Origin: Desmodesmus armatus
Lineage: Eukaryota; Chlorophyta; Chlorophyceae; Sphaeropleales; Scenedesmaceae
DNA: 64,000 nt
Direction: 5' to 3'
NCBI GenBank assembly: GCA_007449985.2
Contig: VIIQ02000091.1
Location: 62,001 to 126,000, forward strand
Below are positions 35,301 to 47,467 of this stretch, one piece after another. Every line of letters starts with the position of its first letter. The stretch's first letter is position 1. The position numbers and the translations under genes were made by a program. Below the pieces are notes generated by a model. The model made no database searches, was not told where the DNA came from, and saw only the letters and a program-made list of their open reading frames with translations.

Positions 35301-38260
35301 AGCTGGCCAGCACGCTTTATACAGCATCAGGACCGGGACTCTCTCAGCGCATCGAAATGCTGTGAGGTCCTGTTAGCAGCACTTGTTTATCAACACAGAC
35401 TAGACATACAAGGGGCGGGGTTGATTGGCTGTTGGTCGCAGCCTGGGGCATGACTGCTGCACTGGAGGCCAAGGGTAAGGCCTCGGTGATGATAGCACAC
35501 TGCACAGGAAGCTACCGGCCGCTGGGCTTGAGTTTGGCGTTGCCAGGTCTCATTCTTGCCTGGTCTCGCTGCGAGGCGCGGCTAATGTTGAGGATGGGGT
35601 GGTCCACCACGTGCTGGTGAATTGGGTGCAGTTGCTGTTGGCAGGGTATTCCTGCAACGGCAGCCGCCCCTTTCTTGCGCAACAGCCGATCGCAGGTGCC
35701 GTGTATGTGCAGCCTGTTGGACGCAGCTTGTTGTCGTGTGATTGTCCACAGCATGCGGGCTGTTTTGCAAGTTCTGCCAGCCTACTGGGCTCATTGGCAA
35801 ACCTCTGCAAGGCCTTTGGCTGTTGGTGAGAGGTTGGGAGCCCGAGGGATGCAGAGATGAGAGGTTGGCGGGCACATGGAGTCAGACAGATACCAGTTGG
35901 TGGAGTTGAACAGACGGCTTTGCAGTTGAGGAGTCTTGCTTTGTAACAAGCAATGCAAGTTGTTGCAAGAGGGAAGTGGGTGCTGATACAGATATGTCCC
36001 AGTAGCAGGGACCTCCATATGGATTGCTGTGTCCCCATTCAACATGCAATGTCCCCAGCATAACTGAGCAACATGTCATGGGCAGTCAGCCAGCGTGTCA
36101 TCCTCAATTATGTGGAACAGTAGTAAGCTCGGCCAGCCTGCTCTGATTCCCTGCTTGTATACAAGCCTGAGGCTTACAACAAGAGGCCTACGGCCATCTC
36201 GGCTGGGCCCTCTATGAGCAAAATGCACAGCACATGTATGCTGATACTGGTGATGAAATCGTGCAACAGCACGCACTGACGGTGCACCACTGGCACAACA
36301 TACAAAGCTTGTGCATGCAATGTGCTGATCAAAGGACTTGATGTGACCAGGTTATCTGTGACCTTATATGACTGTTGGTGCTCCCGGGAGTCTCCCAGCA
36401 CACAGGTCAACACTACACACATGTACTTCACCTCCATCAAGGCAGGGCATGGCAGGCGTGCAAGCCAGTAGTTCGCCGAAGCGCCGGTACGGAAACCGGT
36501 TGAAATTATCATAGGCAAGTATGCTGATAATGTGATGATCATCATACGCGTTGAAAGCAGCTTGCGTTTGCATCTTGCACTTCCGACAGGGTTGCAGCAA
36601 AGGCTGTCGCACGCACAATCACACCAGGAACAAACACTTGAAATGGCAGGTCAAGCACTTTGGTGTTTTAATCTTGTTCAGGCAACTAGCAAGAAGGCGA
36701 CTGCCTGGCAAGCGGTATCCATGAACATGCACAGACAGTTGCCAGGTTGATCGTGCGTGCTGGACAGCCCTAGTGAGCTGAATACCAATCATTTGGAGGT
36801 AGCTATTAGGTTATGGTGTCAGCAGCCACCAAGCTTTGATTTTTAATCGGTTATTGCCTGGAAACACCTGTGGCAAACTGCTATTGAGACCTTGCTCAGA
36901 GCGTGATGTCCAAGTATGACGTTGCTGGCGACGAATGTGCAACATTGGCTGCCAGCACAGGGCGTGAGGTTGAGGGGTTGCTGCTTGCAGGAAGTGTGAA
37001 CGGCAATGACAACAAAAGGCAGACCCATACACAACACGTGTTTTCATTTGTAATTGTTCTGTTCAAAACGCGCGTGTGAACGGCACAAGCTGCAAAAAAC
37101 CGAGACAGGTGTGACCGGCAGTTACAGGCCAGACCTCGCGTCGTAGCCAGCATGCGCGATGGTGACAGCACCGACAATGGACAACTATAGAACGGTGTAT
37201 CCTAGCAAAAGGCTAGGTCGAAATGCGACCGCTATATACTACGCCCTTCGGGCCCAGCCACCAATCACAGCAAGAAGTAGTATGCCAGATAACTGCACAA
37301 GACGGCTCTTCATTCGACGTGATGAACGGAGTAATGAGTAACGTGACAGCAAGCAGCAACAGGCCTGCCCACACTTCACACAGTATTCATGCAGTTGGTG
37401 TTGATGCCCCCATGTTTCATCGAGCTTTCCAAGGTTACTTCTTCTCATGGGCAGCTGTAGCATGCAGGACACTATGTGTGATTTGCTAGGCCCCACAGAT
37501 TGCACAAGGTCCATTGGTTTTTCTATCAAGAACCAATGGTGTGTGCAACCTAGTGGCTCTGGTCACACTGTCCCCTCACACGGTGCACTTGAGCCAATGT
37601 CTGCCTGCACAGCCACTGCTTGGAGGACCGGCAGCCCCCACAATGCTTGCGGCCACTGCCAGAGCACCAGCGCCTGTATGCCTCCACCACAGTCGTGCAC
37701 GCAGGACAGCACAGCGAGAAGCCACCTGGCCGCTGGAGCAATGATGCAAACAACAGCATAAGGGCTGCTTCGCCGAACGGCGCTACTGTCCTGCCAAACT
37801 GAGTTGACCTTTGCCAGCATGGCAAGCTCTATACCGCACATGTCCTGCTGGCGATAGCACTTGGGCTGCTGCCTCCTGCCTACTTTGTCACGTGGAACAC
37901 TCAGGTGCTGGCCCTCTGTCGCCAAGTTGGGGCAATACACGAACATTGAGACAACGGCCAGCAGGTCTCCTTGTGGAGCGCCCCCCTGCCATGAAAACGC
38001 ACAAGGCAACACCCCCGCGGTGAGGAGGTATGTGCGACAAGTCATGCGGCCGGATGTCACTCAGTGTGGCTACGTGCTGTCAGTGTCACTGCCGCTGAGC
38101 CGCTGCATCCGCTGCACATCTTCATCAGACGTGCAGCACACATCAATCCCTGCAACAGGCGGCAAGCACGGCGTGGCACAGCAAAGCATAAGTTAATGGC
38201 TGGCATGAGCTCTTGAGCTTCATAGCTACAGGTGTAACACTGCTTGATTGCTCGATTATG
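29334..38260. other. Nine-kilobase region without a supportable gene
   Basis: Lies between the 3' ends of convergent neighbours. Several AG...GT-bounded blocks look exon-like on the plus strand, notably 31833-31892 and about 33589-33699, but I could not link them into one reading frame. Also present are a 16-G run (30182-30197) next to a TATATATA string, and a 64-bp tandem duplication. It may hold a gene with many small exons or simply be intergenic. Confidence 0.4.
32878..33005. repeat. Perfect 64-bp tandem duplication
   Basis: Bases 32878-32941 (starting CAGAGTTGGTGGGCCAGCCT) are repeated without visible change at 32942-33005, so the duplication is recent or is an assembly artefact. Confidence 0.92.
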
Positions 38261-39567
38261 TCAGAGCAGCCCTGCGACACTGCTTGGAGTTGCTGGCTGA
38301 TACTGGGCGCAGTTGCTGTCTGCAGTTCCTGCAACAGCTCCTTTCTTCTTGCTACTTGCTAGTATGTGCGCTTGCGCTGCACACAGCACTCACCTTGTCG
38401 CATCATCAGGATCTCAACCACTTTGTTGGACACCTGACGCAGCAGCAACGCAGCAAGCACAAAGATTCAGCAGTGAGTCAGGCGCCAACCTCTTGTATTG
38501 TGCAGGATCCTACCAACATCAAGCAATCAATCCAAATCATTCAATCGACCTCAGTACCACGACTGGGCTGCTGCGGCCGCAGCCTCAGCCTATCCTCACA
38601 GGCATCGTGGGGGTGCCACCTGTCACAAGGGTCACCTGTTGCTTGTCTTAAACACAATCCCTGAGTGCTCTCTCCATCTGGCCTCTGACAATCCTTAGTG
38701 CTCTCGCCATCTGGCCTCTGACAGACACCTCTCGCTCACCACCACCACCATCAAGATGACGTGGGGAGCACTGCCCAGCGGTGAAGACACCCACTTGCGT
38801 CCACCTGCCCCCACCACCGACCCACCCAATCACCCGCCGCCGCACCTCAAATGCGTTGACAAACGTCTCCCTGTAGTTAAATGCCAGCAGCTCGTTGCTG
38901 AGTCCCATCAGCAGTGACGTCATCTCGTCCTCACCCGCCTGCCTGCACTTCACATATGCTGCCCCTGCTGCCTCTCCCAGCTGCTGGTGGACCTCCAGGG
39001 GCGTCCACTCCTCATCCAACCAGGTTGCAATCATGCTGCTGATCCCTGCGGGAGCGCGGTTTCCAAGCCAGGAGTTTGAGAGTATATACTTTGAATCTTG
39101 ATTTGGGCAGCAGTATGCTTGGTTGGAGGTTTTCACACACTCGCACATTCTGCTTCACCCCGCTCCCATGTCTCTGACGTGAGGCATACAATCTGCTCCT
39201 AAACTTGATACAGAGATTGTTCGAAGGTTGTGGTGCTGCAAAGCTAGTGGTTGGTGGCAAACAAGCGGCACATCTGCATGTACGCTGCACTGATGAGGCA
39301 GGTGAGAGGTGGGTGTGTCACTTTGTACCCACATTTCTGGTCACATTGCAGCTCCTCCTGGGAGGCGGCTGACATCACCAGTTCAAACTCCTGATTGGCA
39401 TCAGGATCACTACTGATTGCTCTACATGGCTGCTGCTGACGTGCTGCTGGTTGGCTGCCAACACCCCAGCAGTGATGCCGGTGACTGATGCTGTGCTGTA
39501 GCACAGGCCTGCTACTGCTGCTCCTAACAGGCCGCATTGAACTGCAAATGTGCCGAGTGAGGTGCAT
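38261..39567 (-). CDS. Small organelle-targeted protein of unknown function
   Basis: Minus-strand exons 39567-39333, 39045-38846, 38433-38394 and 38328-38261 give about 180 aa. Phases 1, 0 and 1 match at every GT-AG junction. Residues 1-55 are rich in Ser, Arg, His and Gln and almost free of acids, as expected for a chloroplast or mitochondrial transit peptide; a second Met at residue 11 is an alternative start. The mature part contains MIATWLDEEW, EVHQQLGEAAGAAYVKCRQ, GEDEMTSLLMGLSNEL, FVNAFE and then VSNKVVEILMMRQ. I recall similar plant and algal proteins with a WLDEE-W motif, an acidic helix and an ANKV-like C-terminus, but cannot name a function. RSP3 lies upstream on the same strand, its stop 362 bp from this start. 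Confidence 0.68.
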
Positions 39568-39929
39568 ATCTGCTTGCTATGCGGCAACTCTGCCTGATGT
39601 TGGTGAAGCGGGACAGCAAGCAAGAGCAGATCCAGATGGCTGTTGACTTCTACAACAACTGGTCCGTTGCAGGGCGGGGTGTGCGGGTACAGCTTTGAGT
39701 CAGAAAGCACCGTTACCATCTGAACAAAAACTTCAAACACTCCCGCAACACAATCCCCAGCAAGCATGGTGTTTGACCCGCGGTCAACACGTCGCCTATA
39801 TGTCGCCATACAAGCCCAAACCTGCTCAAACACTTGGTGTACAAAGACCCTGCATCTCAATCCCATTCAACCTGCTGCCTTCTGCCGCTGCAAGTCCTGC
39901 TGACACTGCACAAGGCGACACCTCAGCGC
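39568..39929. other. Gap between RSP3 stop and the next minus-strand start
   Basis: 362 bp that should contain the RSP3 3' UTR and the promoter of the downstream gene. No motif identified. Confidence 0.4.
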
Positions 39930-41132
39930 TCATGCAGCCTCCAGCATGTGCAGTGCCAGGCCCTGGATGATACTGGCCTTGCTGACGACCTCCTGCTCCA
40001 ACAGCGCACTCAGCACATCTGCATCCGTCACCTCTGTCACTTCAGACTGCTTGACTGCCGCCATGGCTGCCTCCACCTCAGCCTCAATGTCAATCTGGGG
40101 CTCAGATGACTCTGGGGGCTCCTCACCATTGGCCTGCAAAGCACACACAGCAAACATCGGCCAGAAATACTTCAGCGGTGAAGTCAGGTCCAGTCGAACT
40201 CGTCTACAGTTCTGCACAGCTACTCGCAGCCTACAGCTAAGATGGGGTGTCAAGTACTACCCCAGTACAGGTCACCCTGGGTCCCTAGGTGTCTGGGCGC
40301 AACCAGGCAGCAAACCCGAGCCCAGTCAAATACCTGTAGCTATGAAACACTTATGCTGCAGGTGATGACCATGACTGCTATCATGGGAAGAGAAACAAAG
40401 CATGGTGACCAACGCGTGTGCCCCCTGAGGTGCCTGACTCGCACAAAACCTGGCAGTTTGAAGTGGCAGCTCGTAGCAGTACACAATACAAGCAGGCCCT
40501 GCACATATGTATAAGTCTAAGCTCAATGACTGCACACACCAAGACAGACACCAGGACGTGGCCTCTTGTAAGAATTGACCCACCAACCAACCACATTCAC
40601 TTACCTCAGCCTCTGCTGCTGCTGCCGCCGCTGCCTCTGCTGCGGCTGCCAGCTGTGCCTCCAGTTGTGCCCGGCGCTCCTCACCCACCCGCCCTTTTCT
40701 GCCTCAAACGAGGCCTCAGCATCTCCGACAGCCTTGGATGACAGACCCGCACGCGCTGACTCAATCTGCTCTTGCGTCACCAGCTGCAGCAAGCACAGCA
40801 ATGCACGAAAGGCAGCGTGCTGACATCAACAGACAATGTCACAGTTGGGCACTGCGCAGCATTCACACCAGCGCTGCAGCATTTGGCAGGCTACAGTATC
40901 CACAAAAACAGGCCAGAGTGGTAGTGCTGCCTGAAGCGACTGCTTTCCAGGGAGCACTCTGCTGACCTGGCAGCACAGCTGCTGTGCGATCATGCATGGA
41001 CATGACGAGGCAACTGAGCCGTGGCAATGTGGTGTGATGTGGCAAAGGAGACCGGCCACAGGGGATTGCCAGGCCTGTCACAGTCTCTGTAGCCCTGAGC
41101 CTCAACAAGCATATGCAATGCTACTACTACTA

Positions 41133-41200
<68 letters not shown>

Positions 41201-44200
41201 GTAGTGCATCAGGGCCTCCCCTGATCGCCCTTTCAAGAGCCAAACCAGGCTCATAGGGCGTAAGCACTCCTCAAGAGCCGCACGAACGGGGCGAAACAAA
41301 GCCACCTGCATGCAATGCATCCTCACCGGTGGCTGCAGCTTTGTAAGGATGAGTGTTGCCTTGCCCTTCATCTCCTCCTGCTCAGCTGCCGCTGCTGCGG
41401 CCTCTGCTGCTGCCTGCTTGGCAGCAGCCGACGCTGCTGCTGCTGCCTGCGCGTCTGCGAGCGCAATGGCCTGCTGCGCCGCCTCAGCCTGCAGGCAGTT
41501 GGCACATCATACAGCCTTGCTGAGGGCATGCATCTCAGACAATGGATTGCTCTGTCAGTCCGATACTACATTGGTCTTGTAGGCTGCATCGCTGTTTTGC
41601 ACAAGGCCATGCTGCAATGTTCGTTGTGTGATGGGCCACATGCCTGCTGCCACAACGCGTCTGTTCACCCAAAGTGTTGGCACAGCTAGCTGGGGTCGTT
41701 GCCTTCAGCTGCCAAGACCAACAGCCTGACACCGGTGCCATGTGTCAACAAGGTGTTTCACACAAGTCATACCAAGCAAACAAGACAAAATAACACCCTA
41801 CCGCTACACAACCATTGGCGGCGTGTGCCGGGGCCTACCTGTGCTGTCACAGCATCTGCCACAATCTGCTGCAGCACAGCGCGTGCCAGTGCCTCCTGCT
41901 CAATGTGGACCAACGCCTGCTGCGTCAACCAGGGCAAGAACTCCAGCTCCACCTGCAGCAGCAACACAGGGTCGGCAAGTAAGGAGAGTACTAGTGAGTG
42001 GTACTACCTGTGCCAAGCTGCCGCAAACAGCTGTCTGGATGCCCGCTGCGACAGGATCCTCGCTAAAGTTGTCTTGCACCGGCCTGTACCCCCAACCTCA
42101 GCACGCTCAGACTGCGTGCCTGCTGTGGCAGGAAGCAGCTGCAGGACACATGACTGGTGTGGCGAGTAAGTTTGGTACCAGAATATCTTCCCACGGCTGC
42201 GGCATGCAACAGCACAAGCCCCACAAGCCCCTTGCTTGCCGTTGCTCCGGGCTGTGCTGTCACCCACTGGCTGTGCTGTTACCCACCTCCCTCTCCACAG
42301 GGTCGTAGAAGTAGCCTGTGTCCTGCAGCTGCTGGAAGACATTCTTGACGATGCCGCCCAGGTAACCCCGCGCAAACGCGCAGGCTGCCACCTTGGCACG
42401 CACAGCACGCTCGCGCTCCTTGCGCTCACGCTCCTGCAGCACACACACCCAGCACCAGCGCAATGCATCTTGATGGGACGGCAACGGTGCGCAGCACATA
42501 CGGATTATTACTACTTGTAGGGTTCACAAACATGTTGCTGCTTGGGATGTCGAGTTGCAGTGTTTGTGACTGTCAGTCAGTGGCAGACTATCAAAGTAGG
42601 ATACGTCTGCCAGACTTATGGGACCCCAGGGGCACTGCATCAGTGTGCCCCTGTCTGAACTGATGGCACCTGCCCTCAGCACGTGCTCAGCAGCCGGCTG
42701 ATCCACACCTGCTTGAGGCGCCTCTCCTTCTCCTCCATCTTCCGGTGCTCAGCAGCTTCCAGGCGCTGCGCAGCAACAAGCTCAGCAGCACTGCAGGCAG
42801 CACACACATACATGCAGGACACACGTCATCACACACTGCTGCCTGGCTGCCAGCTGCAGCGGCAAGGGCCATACCGTTTGCATGAAGCTGCAGCCATGAT
42901 TGCACCCAGTCTGATCCCTAGCTGCTTTTGGAGCCCCGCCGCCACCCCAAAGTCTGTCGCTGCAGCTGCTGCTGGATGGGCTCCATGCAGGTGTTGCGGA
43001 CTCAGAGCCCGAGCTGGCTGAGGCCTCTGGCATGTGAGGCTCACCGAATGGCCTCAAAGTGTGCCTGGTGCTGCCTCATTGCCTCCAGCTCCTCCTCCTC
43101 CAGGACCTCACACAGGGCCTGCTCCAGCACCTTGCCCACCAGCACCTCCAGCAGAGGCTCGACCTCGGTGTCAAAGTCAAACAGCTCGCCTGCAGCAGGC
43201 AGTGGCCATAATGGCTGGTTATGTCACCGGCCAACTTTGTCATCATGTCAGCTGTGCAGTTGAGCTTGGTATAGGGTGGCTGCACGCAATAGCAGCTTTG
43301 CTAAGAACGGTGGTTGTGCTGCCCAGACCTAACAGCTCCCCCCCATGCAGGCCATGGCTGGTGAACATACATGCCTGTTTGGGGTACAGGCACATGTGTA
43401 TAGAGCAGCTACAGCAGCATAGGTCGCAAGAGATCATCTCAGCGATCCGCTGATGTCAAGAAGGGCATGCAGCTTTGAGGCTGCTGAGCGAGTTTCCCAC
43501 TGCTGCTTGCTGCTGCAATATGTCATGGCCGGCTTGAAGCTGTCTGCTTACCATCCTCAATCTGGGTTGCAGCATCCACACCAGACTTGGCTGGTACAAA
43601 CTTTGGGGTGGGCGGCCGCTCCAGAAAGGCGTCTGTCTGTGTTGTGTTATCTGTCTCAGGCACCACATCTGTCAGCTCCTCTAGATACACATCTGTCTGC
43701 AGCACGACACACAAGACCCATGCAGCACACAAATCAGCACAAGGCCACAGCAATATGCAGCATGCATGTGCATATTGATACAGTGTGGATGGGGGACAAG
43801 ATGCACAGATTGCTGCTGCTGATGTGACAAAGTCCGCACGCTAAGGTGTCGTGATTCCACGGTCAATACCACAGTACCTGAACATCCATGTGCCACCTGC
43901 CCTCCACAGGGTCTGGGGTGGCTACAACCCGCCGCTTGCCAGCTGCTCTCCGCCTGCAAACAAGTAGCCATGTCGTGCTCAGCAGATGGTGCATGGAAGG
44001 CTTCATCACACCAAGGCAGCTCAGAGTGCAGGATGGCCAATCGCACAAGGTCTTGTTGCAGGCAGCAGAGGCAGGTCCACTTACGTGCCCGCATCGCTCC
44101 CAGCTGCGCCTGAAGGCTGTGTTTTACTGCTGCCCAGCTGCAGTGCAGGCTCGGCTGGCAGTATGCGTGAAGCATATGTGTTGCCACGCACCACCCGCCT

Positions 44201-44568
44201 GTCAAACATGATGTTGGCGGGCTGCACTGCAAGCAACTCATCTTCCCTCCGCTGCAGCACAGCATCAGCAGGACAGCCACGCTTTGTTGAGGCTAGCCTA
44301 TTGGGTCAGGCTTGCAGGTGGAATATTAGAAAGGCTCAAAGCCTCAGTGATTTCAGGCTTGCCAGAAGGAACCTGGGTTGTTGCTGCAGCTGGGGCTGGC
44401 ACTGACACAGTAAAGTGCTGACACAGCATCTGCAAGTGGCCGCTTGTATAGTGGCTGTGCACAGGGACAGTGATAACCCACCTTGCTTCTCCTTTGTTGA
44501 ACTGCCTTTGGTTCTGCTGCATGGGAGTAGAGCTGCTGCGTTTGAGTGTGAGCTGCTGCCTGTGGCAT
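39930..44568 (-). CDS. RSP3: Radial spoke protein 3 (flagellar radial spoke AKAP scaffold)
   Basis: Eleven minus-strand exons: 44568-44482, 44251-44085, 43953-43878, 43696-43552, 43189-43045, 42790-42709, 42433-42287, 41952-41839, 41488-41327, 40783-40605 and 40133-39930. RSP3 dimerises at the base of the axonemal radial spoke, docks the spoke on the doublet and binds RIIa- and Dpy30-domain spoke proteins. Family motifs in order: QLYSHAAEPKAVQQRR, NIMFDRRVVRGNTYA, TPDPVEGRWHMDVQ, YLEELTDVVPE, TQTDAFLERPPTPKFVP, ELFDFDTEVEPLLEVLVGK, a charged helix, FARGYLGGIV with TGYFYDPVERE, and FLPWLTQQALVHIEQEAL. An Ala/Glu-rich coiled coil and VTEVTDADVLSALL follow. Length would be 502 aa, close to the family's roughly 515. 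Exon 10 is 179 nt where 180 is needed: its first part reads in one frame and its second part (EERRAQLEAQLAAA) in another, so one base is missing near 40681-40705. Confidence 0.93.
41121..41200. repeat. (CTA)n microsatellite in RSP3 intron 9
   Basis: About 80 bp of CTA/TAC trinucleotide repeat with a single CCA interruption near the start. Confidence 0.95.
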
Positions 44569-44968
44569 GTTTGCTGCTGCCCTGCCACCTGGACTGCTTG
44601 AGCCCGATCAGCGTTCCTTGCACACTGGGCAATAGACGAAACTATCCCATGTACTGATAAATCACATAGACGTACGCTGCTGCTGTCGTCGCAGGGCAAG
44701 TGCAGTTCTGTCGAAGTTTGTAAAGCAAATTGACCGGGTGCAGGAACAGGGTCGAAAAGTCCGATTACAAACGATAAACGGGCAAAGAAGAGGAAACACA
44801 CACCTGCTGGGGTTTACGGCTGTTGTACAAGCAAAATTGGGATGTGCAAGGCTTGCACGAAAGTATGGTGCTGGCTGCCCAGACCAGGGGGTAGTACAAC
44901 CCTCCCGCTGGCTACCCAGACGAAGGGACAGTAAGATCAACTCGCCTGGACACTGCCAAACCACAGTG
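44569..44968. other. Gap upstream of RSP3
   Basis: 400 bp between the RSP3 start and the stop of the first RING gene; it should hold the RSP3 promoter and the RING gene 3' UTR. Confidence 0.45.
44765..44769 (-). terminator. Candidate polyadenylation signal for RING gene 1
   Basis: TGTAA on the minus strand about 200 nt after the stop at 44969. Confidence 0.35.
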
Positions 44969-47467
44969 TCAAGCGTCGTCTGGGTCTATCGTGCAGTGGT
45001 CCTGAATCTTCTCTCTGCACATGGGGCACTCGTTGGTCGAGGCCATTATGTCAGCGCAGCAGCCCTGGCACAGCACCATGTGGCCACACGGCACCAGCAC
45101 CTCGTCCCGCGCGTTCTCCAGGCACACCACACACAAGTGCTCGTCCCCAATGAAGTCCTCCTCCTCCATGGTGAGCTCCTCCATGGCAGCCTTGATCTGC
45201 TCCAGCTGCGCGGCATCTGCCTGCTTTGGGCCTGCATGGTGCTGCTGGGGCGCTGCATGGTGCTGAGCCGCACCTGCACGCACCTGGCCAGCAGGGCCTC
45301 CTGCAATCATGCAAAAATTCGCCCCAGGCAGACAGAACACAAGCTTCAGCGAGCACCCACAACATGCCAGCTGACAGCCATTGACAGGACGGCCAAAGCT
45401 AGACCCGCCAGCCCGCCTGGCACCCAGACTACACCATCTACAGGCTCACTCCCCACCTCCCCTGCCACATGTGGCTGCATTGTTGGTTTGGATGAAATCC
45501 TGTCTGTATACATGATAGCATCGCGGACACTATCAAGGACACAGGCAGGTTTCTCATTCAACTAGCAATGCAGCCCTTCTCAGCGGGGAGAGATTTTGCA
45601 AGTCTGCCCAAAGGCCAACAGACCAAGCTCTAGCCGGTTTGACCTTGCCTGCAGACTCCCACGCAATTGCCAGGGTGCTAAGGTATGCACACTTCCGTGC
45701 CATGTATGTGGGACTGCACACGTGCACGGAAGACACACTGTTGCTGGCTTGAAGCACAGCACACAGCCTCAGCTGTGCAACCCAGCCCTAAACCGAACAA
45801 CGTGCAGGCCTGCTGGGTTGCAACACTGCTGATATACCGCTCTTTGTCTCAGCGCTGCCTTGCCAACACCCGTGGCACGCACCTGCAGCTGCTGCTCCCG
45901 ACTGCCCAGGCTGTGTGGGCCGTCCTGCAGCACCCGCTGGTGCTGGCTTGCGTGCATAGCGAGGCACATCAGCACCGCCGTTGTAGGCCTTGAGCAGCCT
46001 GACTTGCCGGTTCCTGTGCTCTGCCGTCTTGGCCTTGATGACTACGCCGTCCTGTTGGGTGTACACGAGGGGACAAAGCGGCACACAACACCCAGAACTC
46101 TGTCACAGCAAGTGAGAGACCACTGTTGCTCTGAACCTCCACAAACTAGCAGCAGTGCCAAGTCTTCGCCATGTGTGCAGCCTGCATGAGCAGCAGCTGG
46201 CTGCAGCCCTGCACAAACACTGACTGACAGCAGCAACTGTGCTGGCAATCCCTGCCATGGCGGCGGCAGCTCCCCAAGCAGCTGCTATGGTGAAAAGGCG
46301 GCAATATGCGGCCACAGACGTGGCCAGCCTGCACAGGTTGGCATAGTGCTCACCGTGAATGGGTACTGTGTGCCAGTATCGTCTGTCACTGTCCAGAGGC
46401 CAGCTGAGACAGGGGCTTGGTAGGTCAACTTCATGCCCAGTGCTGTCAGCGCATCATTCAGGGCAGCAACTGCAGACACGACAGCACCATCCATAGCTAA
46501 GTTGTAGCCCCACACCATCATGGCACCTTGCACACACAGCTGCTGGCTGACCAAAAACTCCTGTGGCAATACACTGGGTGCCAATAAGCCCTATGACAGG
46601 AGGCATTTTGCAGTCTCAAAAATCACTATGCTAGTTGGTGGTAAGGTGCCAAGCTGCACTGTGTGCAGCAGGAGAGGTGCACAGCAGGTGCGGCGATTTC
46701 CTGTAGGTGGTGCTGGCGCACTGTTGATTGAACCACCCCACCTGTTGTGGCTGTGGGCCATCCCCCAGAGGTCAACATCATGTCGCCATTGGGTCTAATG
46801 CGGACGATCTTTGTCTTGTGAAAACGCAGCACCACTTCATCTACACCTGCAAGCACAACCAGGTGCACGACATTCGCGCAGTAGGTGATCACTGGTTCTC
46901 ATGAGAACCAAAGCACTGGCACCAGTCATTGTTCCTTGGTCAACCAGCAAACACTGTGATGAACAAAGAACACTGCTATGCACATGAGAGTTGAGTTGCC
47001 ATGCGGCACCCCAGCTGTGATGCATCCACGTGCATATGGTACAGGCAGACCAGGCTGGCAGCAAACCACATGTTGGGGGCCTGTTCAGAGACATACCTGA
47101 GCTGGGGTCCCTGAATACGTGTTCAAAAGCTCTGTAGTAGTCCTCTGCCCTAGACGTCTGCGGCTGTGCTGACGCAGGCCTGCCGGCTGTCTGCTTTTGG
47201 GGTGCCTGCTTTTTGGGTGCTTGCTGTTGGCCAGGCCTGCTCTTGGCTGGTGCAGGCTTGCTGTTGCTGGCTGCTGCAGGCAGTCCTTCAACTGCAACGC
47301 GTCCACCCTCATCTGCGTGCTCCAATATCGCAAACACCGAGTCCTGATCGAAGCCAGCCCTGCCTGCAGGCAGCAGTAGCACATGCCAGCCAGCAGAACT
47401 TGCCCTGCCAATACAAACGCGACCAGCTCATGCTGCAGCTTAAATAAAACGTACCTCGGTTAGCCAT
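44969..47467 (-). CDS. RING-finger protein with GGW-type N-terminal domain, paralogue 1
   Basis: Minus-strand exons 47467-47455, 47363-47097, 46846-46742, 46469-46354, 46051-45883 and 45300-44969 give 333 aa with all phases matching. The C-terminal RING is C3HC4: CVVCLENARDEVLVPCGHM, then C--C and ECPMC, so it is a likely ubiquitin E3 ligase. The conserved N-terminal domain covers about residues 94-192: VVLRFHKTKIVRIRPNGD, then LTSGGWPTATT, LNDALTALGM, LWTVTDDTGTQYPF, and a last strand-helix with RQVRLLKAYN. I cannot assign it to a named family. Unlike its two neighbours this copy has an N-terminal extension of about 90 residues rich in Ala, Pro, Gln and Lys, plus three introns inside the shared domain. 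A short helix with MEELTMEEEDFIGDE precedes the RING. Substrate and location are unknown. Confidence 0.82.

Noticed and set aside
37563..38060. 165-codon open frame on the minus strand
   Set aside because: Begins at GTG rather than ATG, has no family motif and no splice continuity; it resembles the many chance frames in this GC-rich interval.
39375..39866. 163-codon minus-strand frame between RSP3 and the small organelle protein gene
   Set aside because: Overlaps the transit-peptide exon in another frame; the exon frame has consistent phases and motifs, this one does not.
41121..41200. CRISPR or satellite array
   Set aside because: Simple CTA microsatellite without spacers. No CRISPR-like array was seen anywhere in the window.
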